From Candidatus Harpocratesius repetitus (GTDB taxonomy: Archaea; Asgardarchaeota; Lokiarchaeia; Sigyniarchaeales; Promethearchaeaceae), in NCBI GenBank assembly GCA_021498095.1, contig JAIZWK010000001.1:2095666-2159665 (forward strand): DNA of 64,000 bases. Reading direction: 5' to 3'. The translations under genes and the position numbers were made by a program. Positions 23,911 to 31,192 of the stretch are shown here, one piece after another. Position 1 is the stretch's first letter. Each line of letters starts with the position of its first letter. Under the pieces are notes generated by a model. It was given only the letters and a program-made list of their open reading frames with translations. It was not told the DNA's origin and searched no databases.

Positions 23911-26082
23911 TTACATTGAAAATTGAGCTTCAGATGCTGTAGCTTCTTCATCTGTCGGTTCAATGGTATAACGAACTTCTACTTCACCATCAGCGGGAAT
24001 TTCTTCGATCATCCAAATTAATACTTCTCTACCATCGAGTTTTTCAGTTTCAGTTGGTTCAATACTTGGATCCTTAACGTCAAATTTTGCTGGGACACGA
24101 TCACGTAATTCATAATTTTCAACAGCAAATTCTCCTCTATTTCGGACTTTCAAGACAATCTCATATACATTTTCTGTTCCAGTTGCCAAAACTGATTTTC
24201 CACGGAAGATTTTAAGACGTCGGTGAATAACTTCAATTTTAACTTCTTCACCTTCTTCTGTAATAACAATTGGTTCACCTCTTGGTAGAGTATTTGCTTT
24301 CCAAGTAATAGGTGAAACAAAAGATTCTTCAGGACTTAATTGATCGGCAATTATTGGGAAAATAACTTGTAATTCTTGATTTGGTTCAAACATTCCCATT
24401 TCTGTATCTTTCAATCCATCCATTTCAATAAACAATCTTCGATCTTCTATTTTAATCCAATCAGGATCTAAATCATATTCTTTACCATCCACAGTCAATT
24501 TAATTTCTTCTTTTTCAGGCATCTTGAAATGTTCAGGAACAGTTTGTTCAATCGAAAGATAGTCAAATGGTGTTGCACCGCCGTTGGTTAAGGAGTGTGT
24601 GGCTGTAAATGGAACCTCCCTGTATGATTCAATTGTTTCAATATCATATGAAACTTCAGCATTGAATATGGCTACGGCTAATTCGATATCTTCTATTTGT
24701 ACAGTTGTTGAAGTAATTGCCTTCAAATCATGAAGAAGAATGAATTGGGCTGTTTTTTGGTATTTTGGAATTTCACCTTTTGTATCAATCTCCCATGTAT
24801 TTGACTGCCAGATTCCACCAGCAGATAGGAAAATTTCGCTATCTTCAGATAATTCAATTAATTCTGGTGCATTGTCCTTCTCCATTTCTTTAACGCTTAC
24901 TTTCTTTAGTTTTGCTATATATGGACTGAGATTTTCATACTCTAAAAATCCTATGAATATATCCGGCCGATCTTCTATCTGTTCTTCTGTGGTTGATACC
25001 ATGTTTTCTCCAGTCGCTTCAAAATTCTCTACTGTTAACTCTGATAAGGAAGTTGCTGCATCATATTCAATCTCCACCATTCCAGAGCGTACCTTTTCTT
25101 CTTTATCAGCAATATGCACTGTCAATGTAAATTCTAAAGATGCATGAGCATTCGATTCAAGTTTCTCGATTTCCCAAATTAAATGATTATCTTCAGTTCG
25201 ATGTTCTCCGATAGAAACACTTTTGATATCGACATTACTGGCTCCATCAAACAATTCTTTCTTTACCACAATATTCTCAATAGGATATTCTTCTGTATTA
25301 GTAAGTTCTAGGTTGAAGTAAACTTCGTTATCTTGATCCATATTCAAAGAATATGTAATAGTATTAGGATCATTAATAGTTGAGATATTTTCTTTCAATT
25401 TGAGAGAGGGCTCTTTATCTGCTTTGATTTTATACTCAATTGGATACTCTTCTTCACCATTCAATTCTTGAATTGAAAATTCTTCATCCAGATTTTCGAT
25501 GGCTCCATTATGTTTGAATTGACCCGTAATATCCCAAATTCGTTGATCACTTGCAATATTTTTAAATATAATCTGACCATCACGAGTTAATATTCCATAA
25601 CCCTCACTAGGTTCTTTGGATTTTTTTTCTTCTTCCCCATCTTCTGTTTCTTCTTCCCCTGTTTCATCTGTACTCTCTTTTTCATCTGAAAGAAAATTAT
25701 ATTCATATTTTGCAATTATTTTTTCTTGAACATTTATTGCAATTCGTTCGCCTTCAACCTCTTCTTCTGAGCTTCCGACTCTTTTTCCTTGTGATGTTTT
25801 TGAATTTGTATCTTTTGATTCATATGTTTTTGTAGGTTCCCCTTTTTTTGCTTCTTCTTGTACTCTTGCAAAATAAGATTCTAACTCGTCTTGATCTTTA
25901 GTTTTCTCTTCACGACCAGAATTAATTGCTGATTTAACTGTTGATTTTGCTCGATCGGATAACATATTTCCTAAAATCTTAAATCGTTCGAAAAATTCAT
26001 CTGCCGAAATGTTTATGTTGCATTTTATCTTCTTTTTATTTATTTCGACAGTTCCGTATTTATCTAGATTGTAATTTGGCAT
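23911..26082 (-). CDS. Large beta-sandwich repeat protein (DUF11-like), no signal peptide
   Basis: A 723-residue acidic protein. The first 185 residues are a helical head followed by a Glu/Ser-rich linker (E-E-E-T-E-D-G-E-E-E). The rest holds at least three beta-sandwich-like units recognisable by a recurring strand pattern: Y-P-I-E-N-I-V-V-K-K-E-L, T-P-F-D-Y-L-S-I-E-Q-T-V-P, and F-A-V-E-N-Y-E-L-R-D-R-V-P-A-K-F. This is the pattern of DUF11-type repeats, which are normally on secreted archaeal or bacterial surface proteins. Here there is no signal peptide or membrane anchor, so an intracellular role is suggested. Codon use looks richer than in neighbouring hypotheticals, hinting at high expression. 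Function unknown. Confidence 0.82.
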   Translation of the reverse strand: MPNYNLDKYGTVEINKKKIKCNINISADEFFERFKILGNMLSDRAKSTVKSAINSGREEKTKDQDELESYFARVQEEAKKGEPTKTYESKDTNSKTSQGKRVGSSEEEVEGERIAINVQEKIIAKYEYNFLSDEKESTDETGEEETEDGEEEKKSKEPSEGYGILTRDGQIIFKNIASDQRIWDITGQFKHNGAIENLDEEFSIQELNGEEEYPIEYKIKADKEPSLKLKENISTINDPNTITYSLNMDQDNEVYFNLELTNTEEYPIENIVVKKELFDGASNVDIKSVSIGEHRTEDNHLIWEIEKLESNAHASLEFTLTVHIADKEEKVRSGMVEIEYDAATSLSELTVENFEATGENMVSTTEEQIEDRPDIFIGFLEYENLSPYIAKLKKVSVKEMEKDNAPELIELSEDSEIFLSAGGIWQSNTWEIDTKGEIPKYQKTAQFILLHDLKAITSTTVQIEDIELAVAIFNAEVSYDIETIESYREVPFTATHSLTNGGATPFDYLSIEQTVPEHFKMPEKEEIKLTVDGKEYDLDPDWIKIEDRRLFIEMDGLKDTEMGMFEPNQELQVIFPIIADQLSPEESFVSPITWKANTLPRGEPIVITEEGEEVKIEVIHRRLKIFRGKSVLATGTENVYEIVLKVRNRGEFAVENYELRDRVPAKFDVKDPSIEPTETEKLDGREVLIWMIEEIPADGEVEVRYTIEPTDEEATASEAQFSM

Positions 26083-26398
26083 AGTTATGCACGTTTATTC
26101 CATTGGTGGAGAAACTTAAAAAACTTCGTCCTTTACATTTTTCCGACATAAACTGTGATTTTATTGAATTGATTGACATTATTGTGTATGACTATTTTTT
26201 CTAACTAAGCTCATCATTTTGTCTTGAAATACATTTTTTAAAAAAGTTAATAGATTTTTTTATTTTAATTGATTATATCAAAGAAACAATAGAATCATCA
26301 GATATTCAAAAAGTCGCATCTTTTATCTCAAGATTACCATTTAAAAGAATTATTTATCCTATTTCATTCAATATCAGTAAAATAATAAAGAAACAGCA
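26083..26398. other. Non-coding stretch before tRNA-Ala
   Basis: About 316 AT-rich bases between the start of the beta-repeat gene and the 3' end of tRNA-Ala. No ORF or structured element is recognised. It should contain the leftward promoter of the beta-repeat gene. Confidence 0.5.
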
Positions 26399-26500
26399 TG
26401 GACTCGGAGGGAATCGAACCCTCGATTTCTTTTGCATTCATATCAAGAAATCTGATATGAAGCATGCCAAGCAAGCGATATACCGCTAATCCACGAGCCC
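26399..26500 (-). tRNA. trnA: tRNA-Ala (GGC anticodon) with a 30-nt non-canonical intron
   Basis: Reading the minus strand from 26500 gives acceptor GGGCTCG paired with CGAGTCC, including the G3-U70 wobble that identifies alanine tRNAs. It has a D-arm matching archaeal tRNA-Ala, anticodon loop TTGGCAT (GGC at 26468-26466), and T-arm GAGGG-TTCGATT-CCCTC, with A73 and no encoded CCA. The anticodon stem pairs perfectly (CTTGC with GCAAG) only if 26432-26461 is removed. That segment interrupts the gene between positions 40 and 41, not the usual 37/38. Mature length is 72 nt. The exons are 26500-26462 and 26431-26399. Confidence 0.92.
26432..26461 (-). other. Predicted 30-nt tRNA intron (bulge-helix-bulge)
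   Basis: The precursor can fold with a 4-bp central helix (GCAT with ATGC) flanked by 3-nt bulges GC^T and AA^A. Cutting after the second base of each bulge, as archaeal splicing endonuclease does, leaves a perfect anticodon stem. Inside, TCATATCA pairs with TGATATGA to form a stem of eight. The predicted cut points and the required exon junctions agree exactly, which is the main support. Confidence 0.75.
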
Positions 26501-26650
26501 ATGAATTATTGTTTTTGTATGAGGAAGAATGTATTAGAATAATTAAAAATTTTATGAATCAATTCGCTTTACATTTTTGAATATTAAAAAGATGGAACTA
26601 ATCACCATAGTAATTACAGCTGTATAAAGAGGAAATATTTCTTTTTTGGA

Positions 26651-27031
26651 TTATTCTTTCTTCTTTTTACTTTCTTCTCCAATTTTACTTATTTTTTCTT
26701 TAGCTTTCCTAATAATCATTTTCTTTGCTTCTTCTACTGCGATATCCTTAGCTGTATTTAGAACCATTTTTGTCACTTCACTTTCAGCAATTTCTTTAGC
26801 TTTTTTTAAAGCAATCTCTTTATTTTTTTCAAACTGTGGTTTTACAGTTTCAATTTTTTCTTTCACACTATTTGTTATATTTTGAGTTTTATTTTGAGCT
26901 GATTCTTTGACTTTTTCTCCCAAATCGATAGTTTTTTCTTTTACATTTTCAAGTTTTGGCTTTACTGATTGAAGACTTTCTTTTGCTTTTTTTTCCATTT
27001 CTTTTGCTTTTTTATTCAATTTATCAAACAT
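26651..27031 (-). CDS. Amphipathic helical protein, apolipoprotein/LEA-like
   Basis: A 126-residue protein made almost entirely of Lys, Glu, Ala, Ile and Val in 11-residue-like periodicity (K-A-K-E-M-E-K-K-A-K-E-S and similar). This is typical of long amphipathic helices found in LEA, YtxH-like and apolipoprotein-like proteins. It has no membrane segment and no cysteine. The start is taken at ATG 27031, four codons inside the open frame, because a GAGGTGAG ribosome site lies about seven bases upstream. Such proteins may bind membranes or lipid surfaces or act in stress protection; function here is inference. It is followed by nothing on its strand until the beta-repeat gene, with the tRNA between. 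Confidence 0.7.
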   Translation of the reverse strand: MFDKLNKKAKEMEKKAKESLQSVKPKLENVKEKTIDLGEKVKESAQNKTQNITNSVKEKIETVKPQFEKNKEIALKKAKEIAESEVTKMVLNTAKDIAVEEAKKMIIRKAKEKISKIGEESKKKKE

Positions 27032-27109
27032 CCAATTTCTCACCTCTAATTGACAATAATCTTAATACTGTTTAATTATTTGAACTTTTTTAAAAAAAAA
27101 ATAAAAAAA

Positions 27110-27517
27110 TTAGTTCAATTCTGTTCCGCAATTTGGGCAAAAGCGTATATTTTGGCTTTCTATCCTATTTCCACAATTTGTACAAAATGAAATTGATAGT
27201 GATTTTGTAGTATTATTTATTCCTGAAATACTATTTTCTGTAAAATTGTTCTTTTCATCATCCTGAATGACAATTTTTTGAGAGGATATTATCTCTCCAA
27301 CAACTTCATTATTGGGTTTTGACGAAGAGTGGCAGCACGATGAGCCAGATATTTTTTTAGGCATGGCTACACTTCGAACAAACCAAAGCAGGAAAAGAAT
27401 ACAGAATATGGCAATAAGAATACCTATGATCCAAGAAAAGTTCCCAAGATCAGCATTCCAATTCATCATGTTTCCTTCTTCTTCCCACATTTCATGATTA
27501 TTGATATTAAGTTGCAT
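27110..27517 (-). CDS. Single-pass membrane protein with C-terminal zinc ribbon
   Basis: A 135-residue protein with one strongly hydrophobic segment (W-I-I-G-I-L-I-A-I-F-C-I-L-F-L-L-W-F, about residues 29-46), then S-S-C-C-H, a polar linker, and a C-terminal zinc ribbon (F-C-T-N-C-G-N-R ... F-C-P-N-C-G). The polarity of the tail suggests the ribbon faces the cytosol. It sits in the copper island, 145 bases downstream of the 53-residue Cys/His gene and on the same strand as copA, and its Cys-Cys-His patch could bind metal. A general zinc-ribbon membrane protein unrelated to copper is also possible. The family is not recognised. Confidence 0.72.
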   Translation of the reverse strand: MQLNINNHEMWEEEGNMMNWNADLGNFSWIIGILIAIFCILFLLWFVRSVAMPKKISGSSCCHSSSKPNNEVVGEIISSQKIVIQDDEKNNFTENSISGINNTTKSLSISFCTNCGNRIESQNIRFCPNCGTELN

Positions 27518-27661
27518 TTTTTATTTTTACTCCATGTGTTTGTAATTTTTGTTTGTTGTTATTAAATATAAAAAAAAGATAGTTTCATTAATTTTCGATA
27601 AGTCTAATGAGCGAATTGCTCTTTTATGTAAAGGAATGCAAGTATAATCAGATTTTTCACT

Positions 27662-27823
27662 CTAATTTATTTGCATTAGTTTTCCACAGTGGGTTGGGAT
27701 TGCTTGTGCACCACAATGAGCTCCCATATGACAGACTAATTGGTCACCTTCGATGTGCATTGGTTTTCCACAATGTATTGGGACTGGTTGAGTTGCTCCG
27801 CAAGTTTGACATTTTAATTCCAT
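27662..27823 (-). CDS. Small Cys/His metal-binding protein (53 aa) of the copper island
   Basis: A 53-residue protein with an excellent ribosome site (GGAGGTGAT, six bases before ATG 27823). It begins with C5-x2-C8-G and then carries a repeated motif, V-P-I-H-C-G-K-P-M-H at residues 14-23 and A-I-P-T-H-C-G-K-L-M at 41-50, with C-H-M-G-A-H-C-G between. Cys, His and Met make up about a quarter of the protein, which fits a copper or zinc chaperone or buffer. It lies 135 bases downstream of the end of copA on the same strand. The opposite-strand open frame over this region is an artefact. The metal specificity is inferred from context. Confidence 0.82.
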   Translation of the reverse strand: MELKCQTCGATQPVPIHCGKPMHIEGDQLVCHMGAHCGAQAIPTHCGKLMQIN

Positions 27824-27831
27824 CTTATCAC

Positions 27832-27838
27832 CTCCAAG
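27832..27838 (-). promoter_or_regulatory. Strong ribosome-binding site of the 53-aa gene
   Basis: GGAGGTG on the minus strand lies just upstream of ATG 27823. It is one of the clearest Shine-Dalgarno sites in the window and is the decisive support for this short gene. Confidence 0.75.
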
Positions 27839-27958
27839 AGATTTTATTTGATATTTTTGAACCTTATTTATTTGGTTCAGGTTAAAAAAGTAAAGTTATG
27901 TGAAAAAAAAGTTGATTAATTGAAATGAAAAAAGGAAGATTCAGCGAAATTATGAATT

Positions 27959-30553
27959 TTATTGTGATTTGTTGTAATTTGGCTGGATATTTACTCTTCT
28001 TAATAAGTTAGCATTAGAAACCACTGTAATAGAGCTGGTTGCCATGGCTATTTCTGCAATTATTGGATGAGCAAATCCTAAGATTGCAAACGGTAATGCA
28101 AATAGATTGTAAAAGAATGCCCAGAATAGATTTTGTTTAATTTTTTTGAAGGTTGCTCGAGATAACTTGACTGCGGTGATTACTTTTCCAAGATTTCCAG
28201 AAACTAAAGTAATATCTGCAGCTTCAATTGCAATATCAGTTCCTGTTCCAATGGCAATTCCAACATTTGCAGCTGATAATGCAGGTGCATCATTGATTCC
28301 ATCTCCAACCATTGCAACTAGGTTTCCTTCTTTCTGAAGTTGTTGAATTATTTCTAACTTTTGCTGAGGCATCAATTCTGCATAGACTTTTGATATTCCA
28401 ACTTTTTTTGCAATAGCATCTGCTGTTCTTTGATTATCTCCAGTAAGCATTACTGTTTTAATCCCAAAACTATTCAATTCTTGAATGGCTCGGGGTGAAT
28501 CTTCTTTAAGATTATCAGCAATTCCCAATATACCTCCTAATTTATCTCCAATTGCTAACAAAACAACTGTTTTTGCTTCCCTTTCAAGTTGTTCGATTTG
28601 TTTACTTTCTTGAAATTTAGTGACGTCAATGTGATAATCTTTCATTAATCCAATATTCCCCAGTTTAATTGATATTGAGGGTGATATAGAAGGTGATATA
28701 GAAGAATTGCCCGTTAATTCATCGATAGTATCGGAGGATTTAATATCAGCTACTACTCCTTTTCCTGAGATTGATTTGAAATTTTCTACGCTTAGTAAAG
28801 GTATTTTTTTATCTTTTGCTAAAGAAACAATTGCAAAAGCTAAAGGATGTTCTGAATTATATTCAATAGATGCGGCATATTGAATTACTTTCTTCTCAGA
28901 AAATCCAGGTCCGGTGATAATATCAATAACTTCTGGTTTTCCTTTTGTAATTGTTCCAGTTTTATCAAATATAATTGTATCAATATTCTTTAATGTTTGA
29001 ATTGCTTCGCCGTTACGAATTAAAACTCCATTTTCTGCCCCTAACCCACTACCAACCATTAAGGCTGTTGGTGTAGCTAATCCTAAGGCACAAGGACAAG
29101 CAATAACAAGAGTTGAAATTAATGAGGCTAATGCTAATGTAATGATTCCCAAATCTATATTTATCCAAGGTAAAATTGGTTCTCCGATAGCAAGAATGCT
29201 TACCATGAATTTTGAGAATAATAGCCAAGCAATTGCCCCTAAAGTGGCAAGGATTAAAACAATAGGCACGAATACAGCAGTTACATTATCTGCAAATTTT
29301 TGAATTGGAACTTTTGATCCTTGAACTTCTTCCACCATTTTAATTACTTGTGCTAAAAATGTTTCTTTTCCTACCTTTTCAGCGCGAATTTTAAGCACAC
29401 CTGTTTGATTTATGGTTGCACCGATTACTTGATCATCCTTAGATTTTTTGATAGGTAAAGATTCTCCAGTAGCGATGGATTCATCTACAGAACTGCTTCC
29501 TTCAACTACAATTCCATCTGTGGGTATCTTTTCTCCTGGTCGAACAATCATGATATCTCCTTTGGATATTTCTTCAATTGGAATTTCTCTTTCTATCCCA
29601 TTTTCAATAATTTTTGCAGTTTTTGCTCCCAATTGTAGCAGCTTTTTAATAGCTTGTGATGCTTTTCCTTTAGCTTTAGTTTCAATATATCTTCCTGTGA
29701 GATGAAATGCCATAATCATGGCTGAAACACCAGAATAGTTAAAAACAGGAATAATAAAGCTTAAAGGTCCTGAAAGAAATGCAAAGAATGTTCCTAAGAA
29801 TATCAACACGTCCATATTTGCACTTTTATGTGAAATTGCTTTCCAAGCGGTCCTATATGTATCGAATCCTGCCCAAAATATAACAAAAGCAGCTAAAGTT
29901 ATTATCGTAATATTATAAACAAGACTACTTGGCCACATAATGTTCCAAATCATTTCTAAAAGCATATATATTGTGATTGGAATAGTAAATCCCCAAGAAA
30001 TTGCGAGTCTTTTTTGAGCCTTTGCATACTTTTCTAAATCTTTTTTCATTTCAATATCGTATTTTGAAGATTCCGTTTGTGTTTTATCAGATTTCTGAAT
30101 TATTGCTTTGTATCCTGTATTATTTATTGTTTGAATAATCTCATCATATGTAATTAATTCAGGATTGAAAGTTACTGTAGCTTTTTCTGTAGCCAAGTTA
30201 ACAGAGCTTTCGATAATACCTGTGGTTTTTGTTAAACTACGTTCAATGGTTTGTGCACATGAAGCACATGTCATTCCTTCAATAGGAATAATCTCTTTTT
30301 TTGTTTCAATTTTAGTGCTATAACCAGTACTATCTATTGTTTTTATTATATCATTCAATCCTATCTTTGTCGGATCGAATTTAATATAAGCTTTATCTGT
30401 AGCAATGTTTACATTGACTTTCAAAATACCTTCTTCTTTATTTAGGGCTTTATCAATCGTTTGAGCACACGAAGCACAATGCATGCCTACGATATCTAAA
30501 GTAATCGCTTTTTTTGCTTGATTTTGCGGATTAGAATTAGTATTAGATGACAT
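27959..30553 (-). CDS. copA: Copper-translocating P-type ATPase with two N-terminal metal-binding domains
   Basis: An 864-residue P1B-type ATPase that exports copper across the membrane. Two heavy-metal-associated domains come first (G-M-H-C26-A-S-C29 and G-M-T-C96-A-S-C99). They are followed by membrane segments, the actuator loop T-G-E-S, the ion-binding C486-P-C488 in the sixth transmembrane helix (typical of Cu+), the phosphorylated D530-K-T-G-T, the S-E-H-P-L motif, and G-D-G-I-N-D-A-P. A low-complexity S-I-S-P repeat interrupts the nucleotide-binding region. The divergent gene at 30705 encodes a PadR-TRASH protein that is the likely metal-responsive regulator. Cu+ is the best guess; Ag+ is commonly shared. 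Confidence 0.96.
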   Translation of the reverse strand: MSSNTNSNPQNQAKKAITLDIVGMHCASCAQTIDKALNKEEGILKVNVNIATDKAYIKFDPTKIGLNDIIKTIDSTGYSTKIETKKEIIPIEGMTCASCAQTIERSLTKTTGIIESSVNLATEKATVTFNPELITYDEIIQTINNTGYKAIIQKSDKTQTESSKYDIEMKKDLEKYAKAQKRLAISWGFTIPITIYMLLEMIWNIMWPSSLVYNITIITLAAFVIFWAGFDTYRTAWKAISHKSANMDVLIFLGTFFAFLSGPLSFIIPVFNYSGVSAMIMAFHLTGRYIETKAKGKASQAIKKLLQLGAKTAKIIENGIEREIPIEEISKGDIMIVRPGEKIPTDGIVVEGSSSVDESIATGESLPIKKSKDDQVIGATINQTGVLKIRAEKVGKETFLAQVIKMVEEVQGSKVPIQKFADNVTAVFVPIVLILATLGAIAWLLFSKFMVSILAIGEPILPWINIDLGIITLALASLISTLVIACPCALGLATPTALMVGSGLGAENGVLIRNGEAIQTLKNIDTIIFDKTGTITKGKPEVIDIITGPGFSEKKVIQYAASIEYNSEHPLAFAIVSLAKDKKIPLLSVENFKSISGKGVVADIKSSDTIDELTGNSSISPSISPSISIKLGNIGLMKDYHIDVTKFQESKQIEQLEREAKTVVLLAIGDKLGGILGIADNLKEDSPRAIQELNSFGIKTVMLTGDNQRTADAIAKKVGISKVYAELMPQQKLEIIQQLQKEGNLVAMVGDGINDAPALSAANVGIAIGTGTDIAIEAADITLVSGNLGKVITAVKLSRATFKKIKQNLFWAFFYNLFALPFAILGFAHPIIAEIAMATSSITVVSNANLLRRVNIQPNYNKSQ

Positions 30554-30643
30554 TAAATAAAATAAGATATATCTTTTTGAAATATATTCTCATTATTAAA
30601 TATAAAGAAAAGGTCTTATTTGAATTTGGAAAAAGTAAATATG

Positions 30644-30662
30644 TATATTTTTTGAAAATATA
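30644..30662. promoter_or_regulatory. Inverted repeat in the copA/padR divergent promoter region
   Basis: TATATTTT-TTG-AAAATATA forms an 8-bp dyad with a 3-bp spacer between the two divergent genes, about 43 bases before the regulator's ATG and overlapping a TATA-like element. PadR proteins bind dyads near their own promoter, so this is a reasonable operator. AT-rich DNA gives such dyads by chance, so confidence is limited. Confidence 0.35.
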
Positions 30663-30704
30663 TTTGCATTAAGCTTATTGGAGAAATCAGCTATATATTA
30701 TTTA

Positions 30705-31157
30705 ATGTCAATAAATGAAAAATCCCTTTTATCTGACTTTACTCGTTTTTATTTACTTGTTTTATTATATGAAAATCCAAATCACGGATATGGATTGCGG
30801 GTAAAATTTGAAGAAAGATTGGGCAAAAACATTAGTTTTTCTTTAATATACCCTTTTCTAAGCAAGTTGGAAGCAAAAGGATATGTTTCTATTGAGAGAA
30901 AATTAATCGGTCATAAAGAAAAAAAAATATATCATTTGACAGAAGCAGGAAAAAAATTCGCTGAGAATATGTTTCAGCGATTTTCAGGAATAATTGACAC
31001 TGCAATTGAGTCTAATATCCAAATTTGTGCTGGATGTGGAATAAAACTATATCAAAACTCTTATCAAGAAATCATTAATGGAAAAAAATATTCATTTTGT
31101 TGTCGACATTGTGCTGCTGCTTTTAAAAATAATGAGGTACATAAACACAACCATTAA
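30705..31157 (+). CDS. PadR-type transcription regulator fused to a TRASH metal-sensing domain
   Basis: A 150-residue protein from ATG 30705 (the frame opens at TTG 30678). Residues 8-95 are a PadR winged helix with H-G-Y-G-L, L-I-Y-P-F-L-S-K-L-E-A-K-G-Y, and Y-H-L-T-E-A-G-K. Residues 105-142 match a TRASH domain: C108-x2-C111, then 20 residues to C132, and C132-x3-C136 (F-C-C-R-H-C-A-A-A-F). TRASH domains bind copper or other heavy metals in archaeal regulators. The protein ends in H-K-H-N-H. It diverges from copA, so it likely represses or activates copA by metal. Domain fusion is seen; the regulatory link is inferred from arrangement. Confidence 0.88.
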   Translation: MSINEKSLLSDFTRFYLLVLLYENPNHGYGLRVKFEERLGKNISFSLIYPFLSKLEAKGYVSIERKLIGHKEKKIYHLTEAGKKFAENMFQRFSGIIDTAIESNIQICAGCGIKLYQNSYQEIINGKKYSFCCRHCAAAFKNNEVHKHNH

Positions 31158-31192
31158 TTTGGACAAAAATCAATTGGAATTTGGTGAATCGA

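Noticed and set aside
24740..25147. 135-residue plus-strand frame
   Set aside because: Antisense to the well-supported beta-repeat gene; no ribosome site or family features.
26432..26461. Canonical intron placement at 37/38 in tRNA-Ala
   Set aside because: That placement leaves two extra A residues and breaks the 27-43 pair; the 40/41 cut restores a perfect stem and matches bulge positions.
27607..27885. Plus-strand 92-residue frame in the copper island
   Set aside because: It lies antisense to the 53-residue Cys/His gene, which has a strong ribosome site and repeated metal-binding motifs; the plus frame has no site or motif.
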